A stretch of 64,000 nt of DNA from Casuarina equisetifolia (taxonomy: Eukaryota > Streptophyta > Magnoliopsida > Fagales > Casuarinaceae). The stretch spans positions 20,998,451 to 21,062,450 of the forward strand of contig CM052357.1 in the NCBI GenBank assembly GCA_028551475.1, given 5' to 3'. How positions within the stretch are numbered: the first letter of the stretch is position 1; every line of letters begins with the position of its first letter. The notes under the pieces were generated by a model. That model saw nothing but the letters and a program-made list of their open reading frames with translations. It was not told the origin of the DNA and ran no database searches. The translations under genes and the position numbers were made by a program. This document shows, in pieces, positions 12,223 through 23,362 of this stretch.

Positions 12223-12559
12223 AATGAAAAAAAAAAAAAAAACTTGTGTCTTATTTATTGCAACTAATAGTACAAACTTTTTACTTACAGTGCACATGCT
12301 CACTATTCCTCCACTCATGTCACACACACTTCGTGCATTTAATGCTCAGGTCAAACCTCACGTACGCACCAACTCTCATTAATTCATTCACTTCTCTACT
12401 TCTCATTCATTTGACTGGACACCTACTCAACTCCACTCGATGCTTAAGACAATAAGCTGTCACCTCCTATATATAATGTTACAAGTTGGTGCTTCACTGA
12501 CTTTGAAACTTCCACATTGTTCTTTTACGGTTTTACAGGATTTTTCTTACCACTTGACG
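12223..12559 (-). mobile_element. Possible 3' end or LTR of the older Copia
   Basis: This follows, in minus orientation, the RNase H end of the older Copia element. It has a TATATATAGG stretch near 12462-12475 and an AATAAATAAG poly(A)-like signal near 12250, which would fit promoter and R-region signals of an LTR. No second copy was found for comparison and the boundaries are undefined. Confidence 0.3.
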
Positions 12560-12733
12560 TAATGTTTCTAGAAACTAAAGATGGGATCACAGCACCGACT
12601 TTCCTCTGAGCCAAGAATTTTCAAGAGAGAGAGAGAGGGGAAGTCTCACCAACTGCTTTCTTTTAATGTAGATGTTGCAACCATTCCTAACTACCTTCGA
12701 AACTCTTTCAACTTTGCAGTTTTTAGTCCTTCA
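12560..12733 (-). mobile_element. RNase H C-terminus of an older Copia (distal part)
   Basis: Read from 12733 downwards on the minus strand, the sequence encodes the conserved Copia C-terminal tail (GLKTAKLKEFRR, stop, LGMV, then TSTLK). It continues in frame the DIFTE motif that ends at 18031 on the other side of the younger Copia. The two pieces were therefore contiguous before the insertion. A stop codon interrupts the tail. Confidence 0.8.
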
Positions 12734-13156
12734 AGAAGAAAAACAGGATTAAGAATAAGAGTGTGAGTGGAAGCTAGGATGAAGGTGTGTTTTCCACACT
12801 TTGAACTGCCAATTACAATCCTTTAAATAGAGCTGATACTAGAGCTTGTATCAGTTCTACACAAAATGTTCTCTTAACATGTTACAGCCAAATCTCATGA
12901 TGTCTAAGACTACAAATTGAGTTTAACTTGTCAGTCTAGAGAAGTGATACTCATGACACGTTCTCCCTGTGCCTTGCGTGTCTCTTTCTTCACGTTTCTT
13001 TTTTGCCCAGTGTTCATGATCTTCTTTGTTAGGATTTGATTGTGACCTGAGTTAGACGTACTTGAGTGCTCTTCTACCAAGCGAGTGTCATTTAGCTTGT
13101 GTGTTGCAGTCACACTGGTAGTGTTTGTGTTGGCTTCTGTGCTGGTTTGATCAACA
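12734..13156 (-). repeat. 3' LTR of the Copia element
   Basis: 423 bp, the same length as the partner at 17608-18030. It reads TGTTGATCAAA at its minus-strand start and CTGTTTTTCTTCT at its end. Comparison with the partner gives the divergence noted for the whole element. Confidence 0.93.
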
Positions 13157-13170
13157 TGCTCCCTCAAAAC
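13157..13170 (-). other. Polypurine tract of the Copia element
   Basis: The minus strand reads GTTTTGAGGGAGCA directly before the 3' LTR, the expected place and composition for the plus-strand primer. Confidence 0.7.
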
Positions 13171-13197
13171 GGGTGTCGGAATGACTCCTAGTTTTGC

Positions 13198-16100
13198 TCA
13201 AAAATCCTGAAACTTGGCCCGGGGCAATCCTTTTGTAAAGAGATCAATAAGTTGTTTACCAGTTGGTATATAAGCAATGATGAGGCTTTTAAGAGCAACC
13301 TTCTCGCGAACGAAGTGATAATCCACTTCGATGTGCTGAGACTTGCCATGGAAGGCAGGTTTTGTGGTTAAGTGCAGAGCTAAAATGTTGTCACAGTATA
13401 GCCGGACAGGTTTAGGTTGGCATGTGTTTAAGTTCCGAAGGAGATGGAGTACCCAAACAGCTTCGGCAGCAGCATATGCAAGGGCTCGATATTCTGCTTC
13501 AGTTGAAAAGTGACTCACTGTTGGTTGCTTCCGAGCACTCCATGTCACAAGGTTAGATCCCAAGAACAAGCAAAAACCACTAGTGGAGCGTTGAGTGTGA
13601 GGGCACCCTACCCAGTCAGCATCACTAAAACCATAAGGGTTAATGAGCAATGGGAATGGATTCTCAAACCATAGTTGGTAGTTCCATGCACATATCTGAG
13701 CACCTGTTTTAGATTATGGAAGTCACTTTGAGTGGGCGATGCTAAGGTTTGGCACAACTTATTGACAACTAAGGAGAGATTTGGCTTGGTGAGAATCAGA
13801 TATTGCAAGCCCCCTACAAGGCTTTTATACATGGACGATTGAGAAAATGGAATAAGAGCATCCTTAACATTGGCAAGCTTGACACTTAGTGGAGTAGGCA
13901 GTGACTTGCAATGGCTCATTTGGTCATGTTCTAACAAGTCCTCTGTGTATTAGCGTTGGGAAATATGAAGACCCTAGTGATTTGAGGATACATGAATGCC
14001 AAGGAAGTAGTGTAGTTTCCTAGTCGTTTAAGAGGGAACTCTCATTCAATGTCACTGATGAAGTCTCAGTGGTGCGAGTTGTGTTGCTAGTAACAATTAA
14101 GTCATCAACATAGACTGGGACCCAAATCATGGACTAATCTTGTTGCCAAATAAACAAAGATGAATCAAAGGGGCAACACCTGAAACCATACTCTAGGAGG
14201 AAGGATGAGAACCGGTCAAACCACGCACGTGGGGCTTGTTCAAGACCATATAATGCTTGATGTAATGAGCACACATGATTGGGAAATTTTGGATCTTGAA
14301 ATCCACTTGGTTGCTCCATAAACACGGGCTGTGAAAGGTAATCGTGCAAGAATGCATTACTAATATCAAATTGATGAAGTGGCCAACCCTGTACTGTGGC
14401 TATGGAAAGGACTATACGTATTGTGGCTAGCCGAATGACCGGACTGAATGTCTCCAAGTAGTCGACTCTGCATTCTTGATGGTATCCCTTGGCAACTAGG
14501 CGTATCTTGAGGCAATCTAGTGTGTCGTTGGGTCCTAACTTGGGTTTGAAAACCCATTTGCACCCAACAACATTCATGGAGGTTGTTGTGTGTGGAACTA
14601 AGGTCCATGTTTGGTTTCTGTGAAGTGCAACAAGTTCGTCCTGCATGGCCTTGTTCCAGCCAGGGTGATGAAGGGCCTTAGCCATGGTAGTGGGTGTGGA
14701 AGGTATAAGTGTTTGAGTTGAGAGTGCATAGCGTGGGTTAGGTTTGTAAATGCCTGACTTGCTACGAGTTATCATGGGATGTATGGACTGGTTTTCTGGT
14801 GTAGTGAAGTTCTGAACATGAGCTATAAAAGGTATGGGAGAGGTAAAAGGGAGGCTGGTTGAAGAAGAATGGTCTTCCAAGTGAGAGGAAGAAGGTTCAA
14901 AAGTGTCACGTTGGGAAGGTAGCTGCCGTGACAAGTCAATAGGGTGCAGTTGCATAGTTGCCTCATCTTGAGAGGTTTCGAAACTGTCAAAGGGAGTGTA
15001 ATGTGAGCACAAAGTGAGAGGAGCTAATTCTTGTGATGGCGAAGGGGTGCTTACTTCAACAGGTGGAGAAAGGGAATCATTATAGCCTCCGTGTAGGCCA
15101 AGATTGAATGGATTGATGTGCTGTACTTGAATGTTTGCATCAACGTCCTCAAGTGAATAGGCAGTTGTTGATGGTCCCACCTTTTCTACGTCAGATGGAA
15201 AGAGTGTAGTATAAGATGTGTCATCTTTGGTTTGCTGGAGTATCGAAGGTTTCCTTGACAAAAGGAAACATAACTTCATTAAAAAGGACATGCCGTGAGA
15301 TATATACACGACCACTAACTATATGAAGGCATTGATAGCCTTTGTGCTTGGTACTATAACCAAGGAAAACACAGGGCATTGACCGAGCTGAGAGTTTGTC
15401 TGTGTGTGTAGCTTTTAAGCAAGGATAGCATTCTGTGCCAAATGTGTGTAGGAATGAATAATCAAGGCTTCTACGATATAAAGCCTCAAAGGGGGACTGA
15501 TGATTTAAGATAGGGGTAGGCAATCTGTTGATTAAGAACATAGCTATAGAAATTGCCTCTACCCAGTAACGTTTGGGTAAATTGGCTTGAAGTATCATGG
15601 CTCTTCCAAGTTCCACGAGATGCCTGTGCTTTCTTTCAGCAACCCCATTTTGTTGGGGTGTATATGGACAAGAAAATTAGTGGATGATACCTTGGGTGGT
15701 CATGTAGTCAGAAAGGTTTTGTCCGGTATACTTCCTTTTATTGTTGGACTGGAACACTTTTAGTTTGGTCCCAAACTGTCTTTCGGCCATGCGATGGAAG
15801 TCAATAAAAATTTGACACAAATCAGACTTTTTCTTCATTGGATAGAACCACATAACCCGAGTACAATCATCAACAAAAATTACATAATAAGTAAAGTTCT
15901 GCATTAAGGATACTAAAGATGGTCCCCAAACATCACTATGTACTTGTTTAAGTGGTTCAGAAGCCCAATAAAAGGATAAACTAAATGGGAGGCGATTGCT
16001 TTTGCTAACCATGCAGCTAGTGAAAGTTGATTCCTCACTCCTTTTGACTGAGATCATTCCTTTTTATTGTAAAAGTTTCAAAACTAGTGTAGGGATGACC

Positions 16101-16496
16101 CAACCAACGGTGCCATGTGTCTCCATCCACAGTTTGTTGATGGTGCAAGAAGTAAGCTTGTTGTTCCTGGGATGGCAGCACATAGAGTCCTCCTTTCCTA
16201 GTTCTCTGAAGGAGAGTTACCCCGTTCCTTAAGTCCTTTACAACAAAGCAGTTCTTAATGATTTGTACCACACAAGGAAGATCATTAGTAAGCTTAGAGA
16301 GAGAAAGTATGTTCTGTTTGATTTCAGGTGCAACTAGAACAAAGTTAAGGGGAACATTATGCACGATCATTTGGCCAATATGGGTGATCAAAAAACTGGC
16401 CCCATTTCCTACTATTATGTAATCATTTCCTTGGAATTTGGTAGAGTGAGTGAGCTTACCGGCATCATTAACCACGTGAGGTGGCACCAGAGTCAA
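13198..16496 (-). pseudogene. Copia pol (protease-integrase-RT-RNase H), broken
   Basis: Reading down the minus strand: the protease DSGAT motif is at about 16485, followed at once by a frameshift. The GAG-pre-integrase pattern WHRWLGHPY is near 16110. The integrase core runs 16057-15221 with HSDVWGP (first catalytic Asp) and VIFVDDCTR, but FQSNN stands where the family has FQSDN, so the second catalytic Asp is Asn. RT runs 15315-13700 with KWVFKPK, LVAKGY, FDISNAFLH, QALYGL and a YVDD motif at about 14105-14116 that lies beyond an in-frame stop. RNase H (13650-13198) has DADWVGC, STEAEYRA, YCDN and the end motif DLFTKGLP. At least four frame breaks separate these blocks. Confidence 0.92.
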
Positions 16497-17570
16497 TAGT
16501 CCATTCCTCTGGTCCTAGTTTAGTTATTTGAACGGTTGCTAGAGCAGCTGGAATGTTGTCTTCCTGGTAGCTGTGATCAAAGCGGTACCAGCATTAGAGA
16601 GTAGTATGCCCTCTCTTGTCACATATCTGGTAGCTTACAGGTGCACAGTTAGTGGTTTGAGTATTAGAGTGGTTCTTGTCACCTTGAGGATTTGGTCGGT
16701 GAGTGAGTTACTAAGAAGGGCCATGGCGAAGAGGTCCTTGTGGAGTGCCTCTTCCTCGCTGTACAGAGGGATTAAACCCTCGTCCTTGAGAATTAAAACA
16801 GGGACCCTAAGTTGGCTCCTCTTCTTGTTGAGAGTTGCGACCTCTTCCAGTAAATTGAGTAGTGAAAGCATAATTTTCATTTTGAGTGGCAGATGAAAAA
16901 CGACTAAGACATACCTCATAGGCTTGGAGTTATGAGGTAACGTCGTTGTGGCTTAGAACTGGAGGCTTGAAAGTGCTAGTTCTAAAAGCTTCATATTCAA
17001 AGCTAAGTCCTTCAAGGAGGCGGAAGGTCTTTACTTTGTCACTCATTGGCTTTCCAATGAGGCTAGCTGATTAGTTAAGTTTTTGAACTCATTGAGGTAG
17101 ACAGTCATAGACTTACTCCCCTTGTGATGGTGGTGGATTTAAGATAGGAGGTCATACTCCTTTGTCTCTATTTTCTATGCGAATTGATTCACCAGGGCTT
17201 CCCAGACCTCTGCTGAGGTTTTCAGGTCGAAGACATGCCCTAGAGCTTCTTTAGTGAATGTCCTAATGATCTAGGACTTCAGAAGGCCATCACTTTGTGC
17301 CCATGAATCATAGTCAAGGTTAGCAGTCTCTATGCCATTGTAGTAATGGTTTTGGCAAGTGCAAGTGTGTCACCCGTAAGGAACCCAAGCAGTCTTTGTG
17401 TTTAAGCAAGGGTTTTGACATGGGTAACCTAAGGCAGATAGTTGGTTTCGCCAAGCTTTATGGTTACAAAGTTAGGAACACTAACTTGGTGAGGGAACAG
17501 ATACATTACTGTGCGACGAGACATAGTGTGGGAATAAGATTCTGAAAAGAAAGTTTTGGTGAGGTAGGTT
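16497..17570 (-). pseudogene. Copia gag (UBN2 type), broken
   Basis: The N-terminal motif VPNFVTIKLGETNYLP is intact near 17480-17430. Further down, shifted frames give the UBN2-like pattern EALGHVFDLKTSAEVWEALV and KSMTVYLNEFKNLTNQLASL. Stops and frameshifts are frequent. A zinc-knuckle trace may remain near 16600, but I could not confirm the cysteines. Confidence 0.8.
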
Positions 17571-17590
17571 GCTAGGTGGTGGGCAATGAA

Positions 17591-17607
17591 CCTGGCTTTT
17601 AATGCTA
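17591..17607 (-). other. Primer-binding-site-like sequence
   Basis: On the minus strand, directly after the 5' LTR, the sequence TAGCATTAAAAGCCAGG resembles the complement of the initiator Met tRNA 3' end (TGGTATCAGAGCC) with several changes and one extra base. It is in the expected position. Confidence 0.55.
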
Positions 17608-18030
17608 AGAAGAAAAACAGGATCAAGAATAAGAGTGTAAGCGGAAGCTAGGATGAAGGTGTGTTTTCCACACTTCGAACTGTCAATTACAATCCTTTAA
17701 ATAGAGCTGATACTAGAGCCTGTATTAGTTTTACACGAAATGTTCTCTTAACACACTACAGCTAAATCTCATGATGTCTAAAACTACAAATTAAGTTTAA
17801 CTTGTCAGTCTAGAGAAATGATACTCATGACACGTTCTCCTTATGCCTTGCGTGTCTCTTTCTACATGTTTCTTTTCTGCCTAGTGTTCATTATCTTCTT
17901 TGTTAGGATTTAATTGTGACCTGAGTTAGACGTAATTGAGTGTTCTTTTACCAAGTGAGTGTCGTTCAGCTTATGTGTTGCAGTCACACTAGTAGTGTCT
18001 GTGTTGGCTTTTGTGCTAATTTGATCAACA
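17608..18030 (-). repeat. 5' LTR of the Copia element
   Basis: 423 bp, partner of 12734-13156. It begins TGTTGATCAAA on the minus strand and adjoins the older Copia at 18031. Confidence 0.93.
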
Positions 18031-18561
18031 TTTCAGTGAAAATATCTACAACTTGATTGCTTGTCTTGGTGTACTTCATTCCTATATCTGCTAGTAATAC
18101 ATTCCCATGCAAGAAATGGCAATGTATTCTATGTGCCGAGATTTTGAATGAAAAAGGGATTCTTTGACTAGTGTATGTTTGATCGATCATCACAGTATAA
18201 CCATGTTGAGTAAGTTTATTGGTTGGTGAAGATTCTCCATCAACTATGTCAACCTCATGCTTTCTTGTGATCATGTAGTCATTGCTCTAGACTTAGCTTG
18301 TATTGTAAACCATGATTGATCCAAGATTGAACATGCATCTAACTGCATCTAGGTGAAGCTTTTGTGATCTCTCCATGAAAGCAGTGTCAAGCCACGTCAT
18401 TGTTAGGTAGATAAGACTTCCTACCAATTGTTCATACATGGTTGAATCTTCTAGTTCTTGTCCTTCAATTGCAAATAGTTTTATATTTTCATCCTTCAAC
18501 ATAGATATTCGCTTGTAGTCATGCATCCCACAATTTTCTAGAAGATTTTGTTCATACTTTT
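18031..18561 (-). mobile_element. Older Copia remnant (RT end and RNase H, proximal part)
   Basis: At 18539-18293 the minus strand encodes the region after the RT core: LLENCGMHDYKRIS, then YEQLVGSLIYLT and KLHLDAVR, all familiar Copia blocks. At 18270-18031 it encodes the RNase H end with HRIHCHFL, KYTKTSNQVVDIFTE. The RNase H core between them is deleted. The frame is cut at 18031 by the younger Copia and resumes at 12733. Confidence 0.85.
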
Positions 18562-19150
18562 TGTTAGGTCCCTAAAGTAGCTTAAGAAAAGGGTGAATTA
18601 GTTTTTTTTGGAAAAAAAAATTCTATTTTCTTTTAAACTATATGAATCAATATACTTTTCTGTGGTTTAAACCAGTCCAAACAGCAATCAAATAAGGCAT
18701 ACAAAATAAAAACACACAATGACAAAGATTTTGGAAGGTAGTTCAGCTCTAGCCACCTCAGCAACTATTCTACCCATTCTAATAATTTATTAGAGTCACT
18801 TTTCAATCAATTATCCAATCAATTACAAAAGATAACTAATATCATAATTCTAGTTATAAATTCTTTCCCTAAGAATTTAAAAATCAAACTAAGCTTTTAA
18901 CAAAATATACAAAATGTGGCTCAAAAGCTTTTATCAAATGCTAGGAAATCAATACAAAATAATATGGACAAAAGTCTCAAGTTTCGTACAAACCATAGCA
19001 CTATTCACTTGTAAAAAATCATATCAATGATAATATATGTTGAAGAATAGGATAATTTTCTAACAAGTATACAAGAGGAATAATCAACTAAAATTGAAGT
19101 CAGAGAATGATGAACGAATTTTGGAGCTTTGAAGAACTTGAATACAAAAT
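18562..19150 (-). mobile_element. Truncated LTR of the same family as the solo LTR at 125
   Basis: It begins TGTTAGGTCC and aligns with 125-900: the blocks GGTGAATTAG, GGAAGGTAGTTC, CCACCTC.GCA, TTAGAGTCAC and TATGGACAAA.. occur in the same order. The other end is missing and merges with a Copia RNase H trace at about 19150-19270. It may be the 3' LTR of the adjacent Copia (19155-22290) or a separate insertion. Confidence 0.7.
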
Positions 19151-19154
19151 TGGA

Positions 19155-22100
19155 TTTTGCTTTAAAGAAGTTCTTGATGCCATTGCACAATACTTGGCTT
19201 TAGCATTGGATCTAGACCCTATTATTACAAAAGAAAGGGCTTACCTTTTGCTTTCCTAGGGACAAAATTATCTTGAACTTTTTTTGTTCAGATATTTGTT
19301 AGTTCTTCAAACTAACTCTTTCTATTAAATTGGAAACCAATGAGGTATAATAATGAGCCTGTTATGCTTCCATAAGTCTTTTGATCAACGAAAGCACCTT
19401 CCAATGTATACAGGTAGAAGTACCCATGGGATTGGCTATTTTTTTAATTTTATCAAAATTGAACTTCTTAAGTAGTTCACATGTAAATTTGCTTTGAGAA
19501 ATAAAAACACTATGAGCTGTTTGTTTAATTTATAGCCCTAGAAAATAGTTAAGTTCACCCATTTCAAATTTTTTCTTCATAAAATTAGCAAATTCAATAC
19601 AAAAAGATGAATTAGATGTATTAAAAATGATGTTATTTACAAAGATTTGAACTAAAAGAATATTGGTGTCATGTAATTTTATAAACAAGGTAGTGTCAAT
19701 ATCACCCTTTTTGAAACCATTTTCCACCAAGTATGTGCTTAAACAACCATACTAAGCTCTTAGAGTTGTTGGATAAAGCTTTAAGCAATGGTAGAAGTGC
19801 TAGATCTTTATCTAGCACTTGGATGAAGCTTCCAACAATGGTACAAGTACTAGATTCTTATCTAGACATGTAATCATCCTTTTTATTTTTGAGAGTTAAT
19901 AGTTTCATTAAATATTATATATACTATTTTCTCAACAACTATTTTTCTCTTATTCAAGACTTTATATGCTTTACAATTATTAGAATATCTTAGAAAAATT
20001 CCTTCATCACTTTTGGAATAAAAATTTCTTAGATTATTTTTGCATTATTATGCACAAAACACTTGCAACCAAATATATATAAATAAAAATACATTTGTCC
20101 TTTTTCCATAAAACAATTCATATAGGATTTTTTCTAATATAGATCTTATCATAACTCCATTTGAGATATAACATGCAATATTTACAACTTCACTTCACAA
20201 ATACATAAATTATTGTCACACAACATAGTTTTACCTAACTCTTGTAGTGTTCTATTTTTTCTTTGTACATCATTTTGTTGTGGCAGTTTTGGTGTAAAAA
20301 AATTATGTTCAATTCCATTTTTTGAACAAAATTCTTCAAACTCGTGATTTTTGAGCTCTTTACCATTATTTATACAAATTCATTTGATTTTAGAGTCTTT
20401 CTTATTTTAGATGTTTTTACAAAATTTTCAAACACATGGAAGGTTTCACTCATATGCACAATATTAAATATCCCATTAAATCCAAAATAATTGTCCATAA
20501 TTACAAACACAATACATACCTCCAAGCTTGCTTTTTGCATTGGTCCAAAGAGGGGCCATACCTATTAATTCAATTGGTCTTGTTGTTGTTAATATATCTT
20601 TTGAATTAAAGCTTGTTTGTGCATCTTTTTTCTTGAATGCATGCATCACATACAACATTTTTATCACAATTTAGTTCTAGCAACTCTCTTATTAAGCTTT
20701 TTCTATACAACTTACAAGTTGTTTCACATTTATATGAGCCAAACTTTTATGTCATAGCTAGCTACTATTGTCTAGATTTATTGCTAAACAATTCTTTTCT
20801 TGTTTTTGAAATTTGTTAAATCTAAAATATAAATATTTTCTAGTCTTTTTCTAAAGATAATAGTCCTTTTGTTCCTACTAAATATTTTGAAAAAATTTGA
20901 CCTATACTTTACCTTATAATTTTTATCACACAATTGACTAATCATATAAGATTATATTTCAATCATAATACAAGTAAAACATTATAGATTAAAAAAGATG
21001 AAGACATATTATCTACTATCCCTGTACCTTTTATGACGCAAGAGGAGTTGTCTTCAAAAGATATCATTCCTTTATGTTTTGGTGTGATAGTTGAGAACAA
21101 ATTTGGACTTCTAGTCATGTGTTTAGATTTTAGTTCTTGCAGCACAAAAAAAAGTCTTTGATTTTTTTGTTTTTATTTTTTTTTCACACGGGAGAGAGGA
21201 TGAGGAATTTGAATCCTTGACTAGGTGGACTTGCTAATCAAGGCTCCTAACCTCGTTACCACTAGGCTAAGGGGAGTCCCCATAGGACATAAATCATGCA
21301 TATGTCCTAAATATTTATAGAAACTACACTTTAGTAAACTTAACATGCATGTATTTCTTTTCTTTTCAATATTTACCTTACATATGCTGCTAAAATATTT
21401 TTTTTGCCTTTTGGTTTGTACCTTAAACCAACCTTGTCATTAATCTTTTGTTATAAGCTTATTATTTTATCAAACATCTTATTTCCTTTGATGAATTTCT
21501 TAATTATATCTTGTGAGTTTTTTAAGTCCTTTTTTAGATATTCATACTCTGCATACATCACACAACTTTCCTTCTTTTAACTTTCTAATTGTGTTATTTT
21601 CTCTTCATACCTATCAATTTATCTTTTAATGCTTTATTTTCAAATTCTAACACATGCAATCTATAAACTACTTCATTAAATGAATCATGCATCTTATTAA
21701 ACAAACATAATTTTCACAATTTTTAGATTTGGTTACCTCATAATCATTATATTTCTTTATTCCCATAAAGCATGCGTAGTTTGTTTCTTCCTTTTCCTCA
21801 TTAAAAGATGAGTTGCCTTCATCCTAAATTGGCATCAATTGATTTTTTTCACCATACCTTTCTATTCCCACGAAACACATATTGGCTATTTCTTCAATAT
21901 ATTCATTTGAAGATCAGTTATCATCCCAAGTAGTCACCAATGTATACTTTTTAAACTTTCTTTCTTTTTTAGCTTTCAAAACTAGGGAATTTGCTCTTAT
22001 ATAACCTGATTTTTTACACTCATGACAAAAATCATAGTAATTTTAGTTGTATTCTTACCTTTTGTTTTGTAGGACTTCCTTATTATTTGAGCAAGCAAAA

Positions 22101-22290
22101 CAATGTCATCATCAAAATCAAAATCATGATTATCATTTATAGTATTCTTAAAAGAAAAATTTTTATTTACTTTTCTTGACTTCTCTTTCTCTCTAATTTT
22201 CTTATTCATTTGGTGCTCATACTAAAATATGAAAATTTATCTAGATCCATTTTATTCAAATCATTGGCTTCTATTGAATGTAATCGTAAG
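19155..22290 (-). mobile_element. Decayed Copia gag-pol (SIRE/Tork-like)
   Basis: Reading the minus strand from 22290 down: gag C-terminal traces (EANDLNKMDLDKF, then DFDDDIVLLAQ) and a zinc-knuckle region near 22020-21950; an integrase fragment near 20670-20476 (MHAFKKKDAQTSF, TTRPIELIGM); RT at 19730-19395 with NGFKKGDIDTTLF, FVNN in place of YVDD, MGELNYFLGL and FISQSKFTCELLKKF. A short RNase H trace (SRSNAKAKYCAMAS) lies near 19240-19190. Most of the element is out of frame and AT-rich. A SINE is inserted at 21160-21281. Confidence 0.82.
21160..21281 (-). mobile_element. tRNA-derived SINE, nested in the Copia
   Basis: On the minus strand the sequence has an A-box-like TTAGCCTAGTGGTAACGAGG, then 40 bases later a B-box-like GGATTCAAATTCC, and ends in an A-rich tail (AAAAAAAAATAAAAAC). 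This is the layout of a Pol III tRNA-type SINE. No clear target-site duplication was found. Confidence 0.6.
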
Positions 22291-23362
22291 GAGATTTCTT
22301 GATGGGTCAAGTGACGAGTCTGAGAGAAGAGAGGGGAAAGAGAGGCAAAGGAAGAGAAAAGTAACAAAGTTCAGGAGGCTCGAGGGAGATCCCAAATCCA
22401 AAAAGGTGGAGTAAATAAAAATGTCTCGTCGAAGAGAGTTTAAATACCAGGGACCCAAGAGATTCCTTGGAATAACCTCTCATAACTGCAACTAGAAGGC
22501 AGCCGAGATGGAATACAGCTAGACTATTTAAGTTGTCGAAAATGCCACATATAGAAGCGCCATAACAATATAGTTACTTTTGTGCACCTATCCTCGTTCC
22601 AACCCTTATTACAATTTTCATCTGTAAAAGCTCGATTTCAATGCTAAAAGGCTATGGTATTTTAACCACCTACGTTCTAATACTTGGGTAGGCTAAATAA
22701 TCGTGCTTTTCAACGTTCTTCCACACCCTTACTATAAAATACCTCTAAGGTGTGGGGAAACAAAAGTAAGTGCTTAGATTGAAAGTTGTTTGGTTGAGTG
22801 GTCTTCAAAAATGCTTACTTCTGTAACTCATAGTTTATTTACCTTCGCAACATCCCTAGCATGTTATATATGAGAACAGGTCAGATCTCGAGTGAGTTTC
22901 CATTTCTGATTTTTGTTAGTGAATGGGTTTGTTAGTAAGGGCCTCTCAATCTGATAGATGTGCATACCAATTTTGCTCGCAAACAACACCAAGCCCTGCC
23001 TAATTTACCCCCTAGTCTGGGACTAGGTCTAGCCTCTTTAACCGTGACCAACTCGTAAGACAATAGATTGAAGTTCTTTGTATTGACAAGGATGAACTTG
23101 GCCCATATGGTTATTACATAAAGAAATAACTGAACTTGCAAAAAACATCTTAATGTTATTCTCAAAGGAAATTTTCCATATTGTATGTCTTTGTTACATC
23201 TAAATGCCTCCTTTTTGCATCCGCAGGTTGCCTGTGGAACTTTCTTCCTACCCATCTCCATATCCCCACGATCATTAGCACTACTGTTAGTACTAGTATT
23301 ACATGCCTTGGTCCCCCTAGTCCTAGTCTGTTCATTGGAATAGACCAATGCGTTTTCCTGGC
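22291..23362. other. Intergenic, downstream of the kinase pseudogene
   Basis: No gene is seen. Overlapping frames at 22229-22458 are translations of a purine-rich stretch. The frame at 22932-23348 (-) has no recognisable domain and is separated from the kinase frame by a stop. Confidence 0.55.

Larger units (their letters stand above)
12734..18030 (-). mobile_element. Ty1/Copia LTR retrotransposon, complete but defective
   Basis: The element has two 423-bp LTRs (12734-13156 and 17608-18030), a primer-binding-site-like sequence, a polypurine tract and gag-pol in order on the minus strand: gag, protease, integrase, RT, RNase H. The flanking 5 bp are CTTCA (12729-12733) and TTTCA (18031-18035), a target-site duplication with one mismatch. 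The LTRs start TG on the minus strand but end CT rather than CA. I count about 36 differences over 423 bp (roughly 8.5%), nearly all transitions, which fits methylated, deaminating DNA. Frameshifts, stops and a changed integrase active-site residue mean it cannot be autonomous now. Confidence 0.95.
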
